Assembly (NCBI GenBank): GCA_040954445.1 | Contig: CP144361.1 | Span: 558,001-622,000 of the forward strand | Direction: 5' to 3' | From: Burkholderia sp. | Lineage (GTDB): Bacteria > Pseudomonadota > Gammaproteobacteria > Burkholderiales > Burkholderiaceae | DNA length: 64,000 nucleotides | Shown: positions 21,659 through 31,621 of the stretch, in pieces | Layout: each line of letters opens with the position of its first letter | How positions within the stretch are numbered: position 1 is the first letter of the stretch | Notes under the pieces: model-generated | Databases searched by the model: none | What the model was told of the DNA's origin: nothing | The model's input: the letters and a program-made list of their open reading frames with translations, nothing else | Translations under genes and position numbers: made by a program

Positions 21659-22464
21659 ATGGCAAAAATCTTCTGTGTGGCCAACCAGAAGGGGGGAGTC
21701 TGCAAGACGACGACGGTTAATTTCACCGCGAATCTTGCTGCTCAGCAGCAGCACGTATTGCTGATCGATCTAGGTCCGCAGGGCAATGCAACCATGGATA
21801 GCGGCATCGACAAGGCGGCTTGCGAGTCGACTGTTTACGAGGTACTGCTCGATGGCGTGAGCATCGAGCAGGCGCGCGTGCGCCCGAGTTGTTCGACTAC
21901 GATGTACTGCCAGCTAATCGCGAACTTTCGGGTGCGGAGATCGAGCTAGTCGGCATCGAAAATCGCGAGCGACAGCTGAAGCTCGCGCTCGAGCAAGTCG
22001 CCGATCAATATGACTTCGTGCTGATCGACTGCCCACCCGCGCTTTCGTTGCTGACGCTGAACGGGCTGTGCTCTGCGCGCGGCGTGGTGATCCCGATGCA
22101 GTGCGAATATTTTGCGCTGGAAGGGCTGTCCGACCTGCTCAATATCATTAAACAGATTCACACAAACCTGAATCTCGATCTGAAGGTGATCGGCCTCCTG
22201 CGCGTAATGTTTGATCCGCGCATCACGCTGCAGCAAGTGTCGGAGCAGCTGAAGGCGCATTTCTGCGACAAGGTGTTCGACGCCGTGATCCCACGCAATG
22301 TGCGGCTCGCTGAGGCACCCAGTCACTGGCTACCAGGCGTGGTGTTCGACCGTGTATCGCGTGGCGCGCAGGCGTACCTGCAGTTCGGCTCGGAAATGAT
22401 CGAGCGGGTAAGAGCGCTTTGCAGCGTCGTGACAACAGACCAGCAAACGAGGAAAATACAATGA
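21659..22464 (+). pseudogene. parA: ParA chromosome-partition ATPase, inactivated
   Basis: ParA-type Walker ATPase that works with ParB and parS. Start at 21659 gives MAKIFCVANQKGG. Three lesions are visible. The deviant Walker A reads KGGVCKTTT instead of KGGVGKTTT. The following LIDLDPQGN reads LIDLGPQGN. One base is missing near 21885, so the first frame ends at 21949 and the rest (PELFDYDVLPANRELSG, Walker B FVLIDCPPALSLLTLN, through to the C-terminus) continues in another frame to 22464. Total size would be about 268 aa, normal for ParA. An IS-A end lies 20 bp upstream. The stop overlaps the parB start as ATGA. A sequencing error could explain the frameshift but not the two substitutions. 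Confidence 0.88.
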
Positions 22465-23351
22465 ATGCAGTAGCAAAGAAGAAAGGTTTGGGACGCGGTC
22501 TCGAGGCCCTGCTCGGCGGCAGCGCCGGTATCAGCGAATCGCTGAAGATCGAGGGCGCGCTGAATACGTTGTCGCTCGACAAGCTGCAGGCGGGCAAATA
22601 CCAGCCGCGTACGCGCATAGACGAGGGTGCGCTACAGGAGCTTGCAGCTAGTATACGTGCGCAGGGCATGATGCAGCCGATCCTGGTGCGCCCGATCGGC
22701 ACCGAACGCTTCGAGATCATCGCAGGAGAGCGCCGCTTCCGCGCCGCGCGCTTGGCCGGGCTTTCCGACGTGCCAGTACTGATCAAGAAGGTGACCGATC
22801 AGGCGACAGCCGCGATGGCGCTGATCGAGAACATTCAGCGCGAGGATCTCAACCCACTCGAAGAGGCGTATGGCATCCAGCGCCTCCTCGACGAATTCAG
22901 CTTCACGCACGAGCAGGCCGCCGAGGCAGTAGGGCGCTCGCGCAGCGCTGTGTCGAACTTGCTGCGCCTACTGAATCTCGCAGCACCAGTGCAGACCATG
23001 CTGCTGGCTGGCGATCTCGACATGGGCCATGCGCGCGCGCTGCTAGTCATCGATGCGGCCACCCAGACTACGCTGGCGCACCAGGTAGTGAATCGTCGTC
23101 TGTCGGTGCGCGCGACAGAAAAGCTGGTCGCGCAGACCACCAAAGAAGTGCCTACCCTACATGCCAAGGCCAAGGACGACCGCGGGCGCGACACGCGGTG
23201 CCTCGAGGAAGAGCTGTCCGACATGCTGGCCTCGAATGTGAAAATCAAGCTAGGTCACCGAGGTCGAGGGCAGTTGACGATCGACTTTGGCGATCTCGAT
23301 GCGCTCGAGGGCATCCTCGAGCGCCTGCGCGGGAATATCGCAGCAGCCTGA
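22461..23351 (+). CDS. parB: ParB chromosome-partition protein
   Basis: parS-binding CTPase of chromosome segregation. The 296-aa product begins MNAVAKKKGLGRGLEALLGG, a typical ParB start, after a Shine-Dalgarno GAGGAAAA. Domains: N-terminal ParB/Srx fold with the CTP-binding motif GERRFRAA near residue 94, ENIQREDLNPLEEA near residue 125, a central helix-turn-helix (EQAAEAVGRSRSAVSNLLRL), and a C-terminal dimerisation region. All appear intact, unlike parA. It overlaps parA by ATGA. A parS-like palindrome lies 670 bp downstream inside mnmG. In Burkholderia the order is mnmG-rsmG-parA-parB; here mnmG is inverted after parB and rsmG is missing. Confidence 0.96.
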   Translation: MNAVAKKKGLGRGLEALLGGSAGISESLKIEGALNTLSLDKLQAGKYQPRTRIDEGALQELAASIRAQGMMQPILVRPIGTERFEIIAGERRFRAARLAGLSDVPVLIKKVTDQATAAMALIENIQREDLNPLEEAYGIQRLLDEFSFTHEQAAEAVGRSRSAVSNLLRLLNLAAPVQTMLLAGDLDMGHARALLVIDAATQTTLAHQVVNRRLSVRATEKLVAQTTKEVPTLHAKAKDDRGRDTRCLEEELSDMLASNVKIKLGHRGRGQLTIDFGDLDALEGILERLRGNIAAA

Positions 23352-23396
23352 GGCACCGATGAGCGAAGTTCGTGGGTGGGGTTTGTGCCCTGCCGG

Positions 23397-23430
23397 GGCG
23401 TTGTTGCATAAATCGAGCGCGAGGACGGGC
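23397..23430. repeat. Solo IS-A end
   Basis: GGCGTTGTTGCATAAATCGA plus a few bases of IS-A 3' end, with no transposase. It marks a deletion breakpoint between parB and the 3' end of mnmG. Confidence 0.8.
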
Positions 23431-23435
23431 GTTGG

Positions 23436-25454
23436 TTATGCAGTGCTTCGACGGACGAGTCCGCCACTAGTTGCTCCGCCGTCATTGTTGGGCTGGGACG
23501 TTTTGCTGCCCACCGTCTCATCCACGCCATGCGCGCCGGAGGTAACGCTACGCTCTAGGCCGCGCTTTAGGTGAACCATCAGCAGCGAGATCGATGCCGG
23601 CGTGATACCCGAGATCCTCGATGCCTGACCGATCGTTTCTGGACGATGTTGGTTCAGCTTCTGGCGTGCCTCGAAGGACAAACCCCGTACTTTGGCGTAG
23701 TCGATGCCTTCCTGAAGACGAGTATTGTCATGCGCGCCATTACGCTCGATCTCGCCTGCCTGACGCTCGATATAACCCTGGTACTTAATGCCAATCTCGA
23801 TTTGCTCCTCAATCTGCGCTAGCAGCACTGGATCCTCAGCGAGCGGCTCCGCCGGCCCACACTGCCTTCCACGCAGGTCGCAGACGCTAGCATAACTCAC
23901 GCCCGGTCGACGCAGCAGCTCGGCTAGGCTGTATTCGTGATCGATCGCCTTGCCGAGGAGCGCCGTCGCTGCTTCGGCGGGCAACGTCTTTGGCGTTACC
24001 CAAGTTGAGCGTAGCCGTTCAGTTTCACGTGAAACAGCATCTCGCTTGCGCGAGAATATATCCCAGCGTGCATCGTCGATTACACCCAGTGCACGACCGA
24101 TTTCGGTAAGCCGCATATCGGCATTCTCTTCACGCAGGCTCAAACGATATTCAGCACGGCTAGTGAACATCCGGTAAGGCTCGGAAACGCCTCGTGTGAC
24201 GAGGTCATCGACCAACACGCCAAGGTAAGCTTCGTCTCGACACGGGAACCAGGCATCTTTCTCCTGGATGTAACGGCTGGCATTAATTCCGGCCAGCAGC
24301 CCTTGCGCGGCTGCCTCTTCATAACCCGTCGTGCCGTTGATCTGGCCCGCGAAGAACAGGCCTGCGATTGCCTTGGTTTCCAAGGAAGGCTTCAGGGCGC
24401 GCGGATCGAAGTAGTCGTATTCGATCGCATAACCGGGGCACAGGATGTGCGCATGCTCCAGGCCACGCATCGAATGCACCAGGTCGAGCTGCACATCAAA
24501 CGGCAGGCTGGTTGAGATCCCGTTTGGGTAGAACCCGTTGGTAGTCAGCCCTTCCGGTTCGAGGAAGATTTGGTGCGAATTCTTCGAGGCGAAGCGGTGA
24601 ATCTTGTCCTCAATCGAGGGGCAATAACGTGGCCCTGCGCCCTCGATCACACCGGTGTATATCGGCGAGCGATCGAGGCTGCTGCGGATGATATAGTGCG
24701 TGCGCTCGTTGGTATGCGTGACCCAGCACGGCATCTGGCGCGGATGCATCTCTACGCGGCCCAGGAAGGAGAAGACTGGCACTGGATCGAGATCGCCAAG
24801 CTGCTCTTCGAGTTTCAAAAAGTCGATTGAGCGGCCATCGATACGAGGCGGCGTGCCCGTCTTGAGCCGATCTTGCGGCAGCTTCAGCTCTTTCAGTCTC
24901 GAAGATAGTGAAACGGCGGCAGGATCCCCTGCCCGACCGCCCGTGTGATTATTGAGGCCGACGTAGATTTTTCCATCTAAGAAGGTGCCGGCGGTTAGCA
25001 CGACGGCGCGCGCGCGGAAGCGAATGCCCATCTGCGTCACGGTGCCAACAACGCGCTCACCCTCGATAATCAAGTCGTCGACGGCTTGCTGGAATAGCCA
25101 GAGGTTTGGCTGGTTCTCGAGACGCCTTCGGATTGCCTGCTTGTAAAGAAGACGGTCGGCCTGGGCGCGCGTAGCGCGCACGGCCGGGCCCTTGGACGAG
25201 TTCAGGATTCGGAACTGGATACCGGCTTCGTCGGTGGTAATCGCCATGGCACCGCCGAGCGCATCGACTTCTTTGACTAAGTGCCCTTTGCCAATCCCAC
25301 CGATCGACGGGTTGCAGCTCATCTGGCCTAGCGTTTCAATATTGTGGGTTAGCAGCAGCGTTTTCACGCCCATTCGTGTGGCAGCCAAAGCGGCTTCCGT
25401 ACCAGCATGACCGCCGCCGACGACGATCACGTCAAATTCAGTGGAATAAAGCAT
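23436..25454 (-). CDS. mnmG: tRNA uridine-5-carboxymethylaminomethyl modification enzyme MnmG (GidA)
   Basis: FAD-dependent partner of MnmE in making cmnm5U at tRNA wobble uridines. The 672-aa product has the N-terminal dinucleotide fold ([13 protein letters not shown] form [14 protein letters not shown]), [16 protein letters not shown], the conserved [10 protein letters not shown] and a C-terminal MnmE-binding helical domain ([20 protein letters not shown]). Length and start ([11 protein letters not shown]) are normal; the tail is slightly extended and diverged. The start codon at 25452-25454 directly touches an IS-A end (25455), so there is no native leader at all. The gene contains a parS-like site at 24021-24036. 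Its orientation opposite to parB and the absence of rsmG indicate an inversion. Confidence 0.96.
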   Translation of the reverse strand: MLYSTEFDVIVVGGGHAGTEAALAATRMGVKTLLLTHNIETLGQMSCNPSIGGIGKGHLVKEVDALGGAMAITTDEAGIQFRILNSSKGPAVRATRAQADRLLYKQAIRRRLENQPNLWLFQQAVDDLIIEGERVVGTVTQMGIRFRARAVVLTAGTFLDGKIYVGLNNHTGGRAGDPAAVSLSSRLKELKLPQDRLKTGTPPRIDGRSIDFLKLEEQLGDLDPVPVFSFLGRVEMHPRQMPCWVTHTNERTHYIIRSSLDRSPIYTGVIEGAGPRYCPSIEDKIHRFASKNSHQIFLEPEGLTTNGFYPNGISTSLPFDVQLDLVHSMRGLEHAHILCPGYAIEYDYFDPRALKPSLETKAIAGLFFAGQINGTTGYEEAAAQGLLAGINASRYIQEKDAWFPCRDEAYLGVLVDDLVTRGVSEPYRMFTSRAEYRLSLREENADMRLTEIGRALGVIDDARWDIFSRKRDAVSRETERLRSTWVTPKTLPAEAATALLGKAIDHEYSLAELLRRPGVSYASVCDLRGRQCGPAEPLAEDPVLLAQIEEQIEIGIKYQGYIERQAGEIERNGAHDNTRLQEGIDYAKVRGLSFEARQKLNQHRPETIGQASRISGITPASISLLMVHLKRGLERSVTSGAHGVDETVGSKTSQPNNDGGATSGGLVRRSTA
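24021..24036. promoter_or_regulatory. parS-like ParB-binding site inside mnmG
   Basis: AGTTTCACGTGAAACA matches the bacterial parS consensus TGTTTCACGTGAAACA at 15 of 16 positions and includes a perfect 14-bp palindrome GTTTCACGTGAAAC. It lies in coding sequence less than 1 kb from parB. parS sites in or near gid/par genes are common, so this is very probably a centromere site. Confidence 0.88.
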
Positions 25455-25534
25455 GGCGTTGTTGGATAAATCGAGCGAGAGGCGCGTTGTGGCATAAATC
25501 TAGCGAGAGCCGATAACGGTTTACACTAGATTTA
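25455..25534. repeat. Cluster of two partial IS-A ends
   Basis: GGCGTTGTTGGATAAATCGA at 25455 and a degraded GCGCGTTGTGGCATAAATCT at about 25483, both short 5' leader pieces, followed at once by a complete IS-A copy. Three IS-A ends lie within 80 bp in front of mnmG. Confidence 0.8.
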
Positions 25535-26657
25535 GGCGTTGTTGCATAAATCGAGTGTGAGGATGCAATAGCATCGACGGGATAATTTCAGGCGATACGA
25601 ACGGATTGCGGACGAGCGAGGTCCACCATACGGTTGATGACGCCGCCGCGAATGGAGACCTCGGTCGCCTGCGCCTCGATGTGACGCGCCCAGAGACAGT
25701 TGCCGGTGAGGGTCTTGAACCGATACATCGCATTCTCGGCAAGCGATCGCCGGTGGTAGCTACTGTCTTGCTTCCATTCTCGACGATCGTCACGGGCAAT
25801 TGCATCAACCGCGCCATTACGACGCCACGCCGCATCAGGCATATCCGCTGGCCAATGAACGGCACCCTCGCGTGGCGGAATCGAAGGAATAGCACTGCGT
25901 GCAGCAATGGCCGCATGGCATGGCTTTGTGTCGTAGGCACCATCACCGCCGATGACCTCGATTTGTTCTTCGCGTGGAATCTGGTCGAGGAACTTGGCCA
26001 GAGCGTCACCGTCAGCCACATTCTGATTCGTCATTAGCGCGGCATGCACTTGACCCGTATTCGCGTTGAGCGCGAAATGGACTTTACGCCACGTGCGCCG
26101 CTTCGAGTAGCCGTGCTGGCGCATTTTCCATTCACCTTCTCCATAAACCTTCAGACCGGTGCTGTCGACAACCAGATGGATCGGTTCATTGTCACGAAGG
26201 ATCGGCAGTTCGACATCAAGCGTTTTTGCCCGTCGACAGAGCGTGGTGTAATTCGGCACCGGCAAGCTCGGGAAGGCCAGATCGCGCAGACTTTGGGTGA
26301 AACCTTGCAGGGCGCGCAACGTCAGTCGATAGACGGTCTTCACGCCAAGTAATGCCTGAATCAGCGTATCGCCGTATAGACACGGGCGACCACGTGTGGG
26401 TATGGCATCGGGTATTCTGGCAATGACGGCTTCATCTATCGATATTGTTACGTTCCCCCGGTTGATCAGGCCTTCATTATAGGCCGCCCAATTCCTGACA
26501 CGGTAGCGTGTCTTCGGCTTACCTGTCTTGTGTATGTCCTTGCGCATTTTCTTGGCAAAAATAGGCAGTTACTCTGGAATCTGATTTGATAGGGGGCTGG
26601 CCCGTGACCGTTGCGCGTAAACGTCAACAGATCTCGCTCGATTTATGCAACAACGCC
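25535..26657 (-). mobile_element. IS-A copy with intact transposase
   Basis: 1123 bp with both terminal repeats complete. Carries the full transposase frame listed separately. The flanks CTAGATTTA and CTTCACTCG do not match, so the surrounding DNA has been rearranged since insertion. Confidence 0.95.
25588..26547 (-). CDS. IS-A transposase (IS5 family), intact
   Basis: A 319-aa DDE transposase that cuts and rejoins the IS ends. Catalytic residues: Asp in HLVVDSTGLK near residue 127, Asp in VIGGDGAYD near 197, Glu in [15 protein letters not shown] near 266; the last segment fits the YREK pattern Y(2)R(3)E(6)K of the IS4/IS5 superfamily. The terminal repeats and the 9-bp duplication seen in other copies resemble IS903. 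The start MRKDIHK is shared by most copies. One extra Arg (AWRRNG) distinguishes it from the copy at the right edge. It is one of two complete frames in the window and is a candidate source of mobilising enzyme. Confidence 0.93.
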   Translation of the reverse strand: MRKDIHKTGKPKTRYRVRNWAAYNEGLINRGNVTISIDEAVIARIPDAIPTRGRPCLYGDTLIQALLGVKTVYRLTLRALQGFTQSLRDLAFPSLPVPNYTTLCRRAKTLDVELPILRDNEPIHLVVDSTGLKVYGEGEWKMRQHGYSKRRTWRKVHFALNANTGQVHAALMTNQNVADGDALAKFLDQIPREEQIEVIGGDGAYDTKPCHAAIAARSAIPSIPPREGAVHWPADMPDAAWRRNGAVDAIARDDRREWKQDSSYHRRSLAENAMYRFKTLTGNCLWARHIEAQATEVSIRGGVINRMVDLARPQSVRIA

Positions 26658-26703
26658 CTTCACTCGATAAAAATCCATTCCTCGCTTCTTTCGAGGCTCG
26701 TGC

Positions 26704-26731
26704 TTGTTGTTATATTCTTAAATGATATAAT
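26704..26731 (+). promoter_or_regulatory. Likely sigma-70 promoter of the TonB receptor gene
   Basis: TTGTTG (26704-26709), 16-bp AT-rich spacer, TATAAT (26726-26731). The start codon is about 170 bp downstream. The AT-rich dyad-like sequence in and around the -10 could be a metal-regulator (Zur or Fur) site, but the match is too weak to name. Confidence 0.5.
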
Positions 26732-26899
26732 GTATTTTTGCGCTGTTTCTTCCGACCTCGAGCTTTTCTCTCTCGGCTCGGTCGCGTGGATGATGCCGAA
26801 TCGATACGGCGTACCACGGATTCGCGTTGAGACGTTATAAACGGCGCGCGAGTCAGCCAGCGTCGCATTCCGGCTCATTTCACGACAACTATTTTCATT

Positions 26900-29020
26900 A
26901 TGCGCGACTTCGCCCGTTTTCGATCCCTGTCCGCCGCGCGCGGGCTGCCTCCCTTGACTCTAATATTCTTCGCTAGTCTGGCCTATGGGCAGTCTGCGGA
27001 AAACGGTGCGCCCAGAGTGCCTGCTGCGGGGGTACCCGCGATCATCACGCCCACCCTGACGCTAGCCCCGGTGTTCGTCACGGCGAATCCAATCGGTGAC
27101 ACCGAGCTGATTGCACCGACCACCTTGATCGACAGCGATGTGCTGGCGCTGCGCCGCGCCGATTCGCTGGGCGCTACGCTCGATGGCCTGCCCGGCGTTT
27201 CGACCACCACCTACGGGCCGATGGTGGGCCGACCGATTATCCGCGGTATGGACGGCGACCGAATCCGACTGCTTCAGAACGGCGTGGCCGCCTTCGACGC
27301 CTCCTCGCTGTCCTACGATCATGCGGTACCGCAAGACCCGCTGACGGTCGAGCGCATCGAAATTGTGCGGGGGCCGGCGGCGCTGCTCTATGGCGGCAAT
27401 GCGATCGGCGGGGTGGTGAACACCATTGACAACCGGATTCCGCGCGAGGCGATCAAGGGCATTTCGGGCGCGGTTGACGCGAGCTATGGCGGAACCAACG
27501 CCGCGCGTTCCGGTGCGGCCTTGGTGGAAGGCGGCAACAGCCGCTTCGCGTTCCATGTCGATGCCTTCGATCGCAAGACCAGCAAGCTTCGGATCCCAGG
27601 CTTCGTGCATTCGGACCGCCAGCGCGCGCTCGATGGCCACGACGTAAGTGAGGTCTCGGGCACCATCCCCAACAGCGATGGCCGCTCGCATGGCGGCGCG
27701 GTCGGCGGTGCCTATACCTGGGTCGATGGCTACGCGGGCCTGTCATACAGCGATTTTAAATCGAACTACGGCTCAGTGGCCGAGAGCGACGTTCGGCTGC
27801 GCATGCGCCAGCAGCACCTGGCGGCCTCGTCCGAGATCCGCAACCTGTCCGAGCCAATCTCGCAGCTGAAGTTCGACTTCGGTTATACAGACTACGAACA
27901 TAAAGAAATCGATAAAGGCGAGACCAGCACTACTTTCCGCAATCACGGCTACGAGGCTCGCATCGAGGCGCGCCATCGCAAGGTCGGTCGGTTCGAGGGC
28001 GCATTCGGCATACAGACCTCGCAGAACACCTTCTCCGCGCTCGGCAAAGAGGCCCTAGTACCAACCACCCAGACCACCAATGTGGCACTGTTCGGTCTCG
28101 AGGAATGGCAGGCTGCCGAAGCGCTAAAGCTCTACCTTGGCGGGCGGATCGAGCACGTCAAGCTCGATCCGACGTCGGCTGGAAACGAGCGTTTTGCTAA
28201 CGCGAGTGGCCACAGCTTCAATATCGGTAGCGTCTCGTTTGGTACGCTCTACAAGCTTAACCCGGTGTGGTCGCTGGCCGGCAGCGTGTCTTACACCGAG
28301 CGCGCGCCGACCTTCTACGAACTCTACGCGAACGGTCCGCATGATGCGACCGGCCAGTACCTAATCGGCGCGCCCGGCGCGCAAAAGGAGAAGGCGGTCT
28401 CAACTGACCTCGCGCTGCGCTACACGGCGGGGCTGAACAAGGGCAGCATCAGGGTGTTCTACACGCGCTTCTCAAACTACTTAACCGAGTTCAATACCGG
28501 GCGGTTGGTCGGCGATGATGGCGCGGTCGTCGCGCGCGGTACCGACGACGCGCTCAAGGAAGCTGTCTACCGCGGCGGAATGCGTGCCGAGTTCTACGGG
28601 CTCGAATGGGAAGGCAAGTGGCGTGCCTTCGAGAAAGGCGCGCATTGTCTGGACATTGAGCTGTCGAGCGACTACACGCATGCGCGTCACACCGAGACGG
28701 GCGAGCCGCTGCCCCGCATCTCGCCACTACGAGCTTCGCTGGCGACCGACTACGGCTACGGGCCATTCGGCGCACGCGCGCAGATCACCCACGCCTGGGC
28801 CCAGCACCGCGTGCCCAACAACGACCTGCCGACCAGCAGCTACACCGCGCTGGGTCTCGTACTGAGTTACCGCTTCCCTGTCGGCTCGACCCACTGGCTG
28901 GCCTACGTACGCGGCGAAAACTTCACCAACCAGGAAATCCGCTACGCCAGCTCGGTAGTACGCGATATCGCGCCGGAAGGCGGGCGCAGCGTGATGGTGG
29001 GCCTGCACACTACGTTCTGA
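26900..29020 (+). CDS. TonB-dependent outer-membrane receptor, ZnuD-like
   Basis: A 706-aa outer-membrane receptor importing a metal or metal complex with energy from TonB-ExbBD. It has an N-terminal signal sequence (ending near SLAYGQ, residue 30), a TonB-box-like LAPVFVTA near residue 57, a plug domain with RPIIRGMDGDRIRLLQNG and VERIEIVRGPAALLYGGNAIGGVVN, and a 22-strand barrel ending in the usual aromatic residue (VGLHTTF). The plug sequence resembles the ZnuD zinc-receptor family of beta-proteobacteria; the substrate is inference. The frame is intact and the native upstream region of about 240 bp, with a good promoter, is retained, which is rare in this window. That suggests selection for metal uptake. 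Confidence 0.88.
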   Translation: MRDFARFRSLSAARGLPPLTLIFFASLAYGQSAENGAPRVPAAGVPAIITPTLTLAPVFVTANPIGDTELIAPTTLIDSDVLALRRADSLGATLDGLPGVSTTTYGPMVGRPIIRGMDGDRIRLLQNGVAAFDASSLSYDHAVPQDPLTVERIEIVRGPAALLYGGNAIGGVVNTIDNRIPREAIKGISGAVDASYGGTNAARSGAALVEGGNSRFAFHVDAFDRKTSKLRIPGFVHSDRQRALDGHDVSEVSGTIPNSDGRSHGGAVGGAYTWVDGYAGLSYSDFKSNYGSVAESDVRLRMRQQHLAASSEIRNLSEPISQLKFDFGYTDYEHKEIDKGETSTTFRNHGYEARIEARHRKVGRFEGAFGIQTSQNTFSALGKEALVPTTQTTNVALFGLEEWQAAEALKLYLGGRIEHVKLDPTSAGNERFANASGHSFNIGSVSFGTLYKLNPVWSLAGSVSYTERAPTFYELYANGPHDATGQYLIGAPGAQKEKAVSTDLALRYTAGLNKGSIRVFYTRFSNYLTEFNTGRLVGDDGAVVARGTDDALKEAVYRGGMRAEFYGLEWEGKWRAFEKGAHCLDIELSSDYTHARHTETGEPLPRISPLRASLATDYGYGPFGARAQITHAWAQHRVPNNDLPTSSYTALGLVLSYRFPVGSTHWLAYVRGENFTNQEIRYASSVVRDIAPEGGRSVMVGLHTTF

Positions 29021-29050
29021 TCTGAATCCGCGAATCAAGGAAAGGTTCGA

Positions 29051-29066
29051 ACCCGCTTTGGCGGGT
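29051..29066 (+). terminator. Possible hairpin terminator after the TonB receptor
   Basis: ACCCGC-TTTG-GCGGGT forms a 6-bp GC-rich stem 30 bp after the stop. There is no following T run, so it is weak as an intrinsic terminator. Confidence 0.3.
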
Positions 29067-29086
29067 GCCCAGACTTAGAAAGTATC

Positions 29087-30216
29087 GGCGTTGTTGCATA
29101 AATCGAGCGCGATCCGTTGACGTTTACGCGCAACGGTCGCTGGGCCAGCCCTCCTATCAAGTCAGATTCCAGAGTAACTGCGTAATTTTTGCCAAGAAAA
29201 TGCGCAAGGACATACACAAGAAAGGTGAGCCGAAGGCACGCTACCGTGTCAGGAATTGGGCGGCCTATAATGAAGGCCTGATCAACCGGGGGGACGTAAC
29301 AATATGGATAGATGAAGCCGTCCTTGCCAGAATACCCGATGCCATACCCACACGTGGTCGCCCGTGTCTATACGGCGATACGCTGATTCAGGCATTACTT
29401 GGCGTGAAGACCGTCTATCGACTGACGTTGCGCGCCTTGCAAGGTTTCACCCAAAGTCTGCGCGATCTGGCCTTCCCGAGCTTGCCGGTGCCGAATTACA
29501 CCACGCTCTGTCGCTGGGCACAAACGCTTGATGTCGAACTGCCGATCCTTCGTGACAATGAACGAGATCCATCTGGTTGTCGACAAAACCGATCTGAAGG
29601 TCTATTAAGAAGGTGAATGGAAGGTGTGCCAGCACGGCTACTCGAAGCGGCGTACGTGGCGTAAAGTCCATCTCGCGCTCAACGCGAATACGGGTCAAGT
29701 GCATGCCGCGCTAATGACGAATCAGAATGTGGCTGACGGTGACGCTCTGGCCAAGTTGCTCGACCAGATTCCACGCGAAGAACAAATCGATGTCATCGGC
29801 GGTGATGGTGCCTACGACACAAAGCCATGCCATGCGGCCATTGCTCCACGCAGTGCTATTCCTTCGATTCCGCCACGCGAGGGTGCCGTTCATTGGCCAG
29901 CGGATATGCCCGGTGCGGCGTGGCGTAATGGCGCGGTTGATGCAATTGCCCGTGACGGTCGTCGAGAATGGAAGCAAGACAGTGGCTACCACCGGCGGTC
30001 GCTTGCCGAGAATGCGATGTATCGGTTCAAGACCCTCACCGGCAACTGTCTCTGGGCGCGTCACATCGACTCGCAGGCAGGCGACCGAGGTCTCCATTCG
30101 CGGAGGCGTCATCAACCGTATGGCGGACCTCGCTCGTCCGCAATCCGTTCGTATCGCCTGCAATTATGCCCGTCGAATGCTATTGCGTCCTCACACTCGA
30201 TTTATGCAACAACACC
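29087..30216 (+). mobile_element. IS-A copy, transposase with stop and frameshift
   Basis: About 1130 bp, both ends present (right end CAACAACACC). The transposase starts near 29200 and is broken by an extra base at NERDPSG and a TAA in the KVYGEGE segment (29607). The C-terminal half is otherwise readable, with the YREK region intact. Confidence 0.92.
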
Positions 30217-30264
30217 CCATTGCATCCTCACGCTCGATTTATTAATCCGCAATTCGTGATCAAT
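30217..30264. repeat. IS-A 3' scrap joined to an IS-B/MITE end
   Basis: CATTGCATCCTCACGCTCGA from an IS-A 3' end runs into TTAATCCGCAATTCGTGATC of the IS-B/MITE terminus. Both are solo ends. Confidence 0.7.
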
Positions 30265-30321
30265 ATGCAAATGCCTGTTCGATATTCGGTGGGGGCATAC
30301 ACGGGCGCGCAATACACTGCC

Positions 30322-31563
30322 TCAAGAGCGATAGTCGGCGTTGATGCTGACGTAGTCGTGCGACAGGTCGCAGGTCCAAACCGTCGCGCAGGCCTCGCCG
30401 CGGCCCAGCAGTACGCGGATCATGATCTCGCTCTGCTTCATCACGCGCTGGCCGTCGGCTTCCTGGTAGGCCGGGTTACGGCCACCAGCCTTGGCCACTA
30501 AAATGTCGTCGAGGTAGAGGTTGATCTTGCCGACGTCTAGGTCGCTCACGCCGGCATAACCGATCGCGGCCAAGATCCGGCCGAGGTTGGGATCCGAGGT
30601 GTAGAACGCCGTCTTCACCAGCGGTGAATGGCTTATCGCGTAGGCGATCTGCCGGCATTCCGCTACGTTTCGCCCGCCCTCAACCTTCACCGTCATGAAC
30701 TTGGTTGCACCCTCGCCGTCGCGAACGATCAGTTGCGATAGCGTTTGTGCCACCTCGGTGACGGCCTCGCGTAGCGCCCCGTACGCGGTCGAGTCCACCG
30801 AATCGATCGCCGGCAGGCTCGACTTACCTGAGGCGATCAGGATAAAGGAATCATTGGTCGAGGTATCGCCATCGATTGTGATGCAGTTGAAAGAGCGGTT
30901 TGCAACCTCCTTCACTAATTGGTCGAGCACAGGCTGTGCGACCTCAGCGTCGAAGGCTAGATAGCCGAGCATGGTGGCCATGTTCGGCCTGATCATGCCG
31001 GCACCCTTGCTAATGCCGGTCAGCGTGACAGTATGGCCGTTGATCGCGACCTGACGCGAAGCGGCTTTGGGCAGCGTGTCGGTGGTCATGATCGTCTGCG
31101 CGGCGGCGAACCAGTTAGCGGTCGACCGGTTGGCCAACGCGGCGGGTAGGCCGGCCTTCAGACAATCGACGGGTAGCGGCTCGAGAATCACGCCGGTGGA
31201 AAACGGCAGAATCTGCGAGGGCTGCAGGCCAGTCAGGCGCGCGAGCTCGTCGCAGATCGCGCGGGTCGCCGCCAGGCCCAGCTCGCCGGTGCCTGCATTT
31301 GCGTTACCGGTATTGACCACCAGCGCGAGAATTGCCGAACCGGCGGCGCGCACTTCCGCTAGGTGTTCCCGGCATACGATCACGGGTGCCGCACAGAAGC
31401 GATTCTCGGTGAACACGCCGGCCACCGTAGAGCCTTCTTCGACCGAGATGACGAGCACGTCTTTACAGTTCGGCTTGCGAATGTTGGCCTCGGCACAGCC
31501 TAGCGTGACGCCAGCGACGGGATGCAGTTGCGCGGGATCGATCGCAGGGAAATTGACAGCCAT
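30322..31563 (-). CDS. argJ: Glutamate N-acetyltransferase / amino-acid N-acetyltransferase ArgJ
   Basis: Transfers the acetyl group from N-acetylornithine to glutamate (and in many bacteria also uses acetyl-CoA), recycling acetyl groups in arginine synthesis. The 413-aa precursor is full length. The self-cleavage site lies in [13 protein letters not shown], between Ala196 and the nucleophile Thr197, giving alpha and beta chains. [12 protein letters not shown] near residue 84 and [11 protein letters not shown] near 250 are also conserved. Start MAVNFPAID at 31563 is normal. An IS-A copy begins 58 bp upstream, and mobile DNA lies just after the stop, so it stands alone. Confidence 0.96.
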   Translation of the reverse strand: MAVNFPAIDPAQLHPVAGVTLGCAEANIRKPNCKDVLVISVEEGSTVAGVFTENRFCAAPVIVCREHLAEVRAAGSAILALVVNTGNANAGTGELGLAATRAICDELARLTGLQPSQILPFSTGVILEPLPVDCLKAGLPAALANRSTANWFAAAQTIMTTDTLPKAASRQVAINGHTVTLTGISKGAGMIRPNMATMLGYLAFDAEVAQPVLDQLVKEVANRSFNCITIDGDTSTNDSFILIASGKSSLPAIDSVDSTAYGALREAVTEVAQTLSQLIVRDGEGATKFMTVKVEGGRNVAECRQIAYAISHSPLVKTAFYTSDPNLGRILAAIGYAGVSDLDVGKINLYLDDILVAKAGGRNPAYQEADGQRVMKQSEIMIRVLLGRGEACATVWTCDLSHDYVSINADYRS

Positions 31564-31621
31564 GGAGAGATACCTGCTGGCAGAAAAATATCAGCTTCTG
31601 CTGGCATCGATGGATTTGAAC

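Noticed and set aside
26710..26740. A named Zur or Fur box upstream of the TonB receptor
   Set aside because: The AT-rich dyad is suggestive but matches no consensus well enough; kept only as a promoter.
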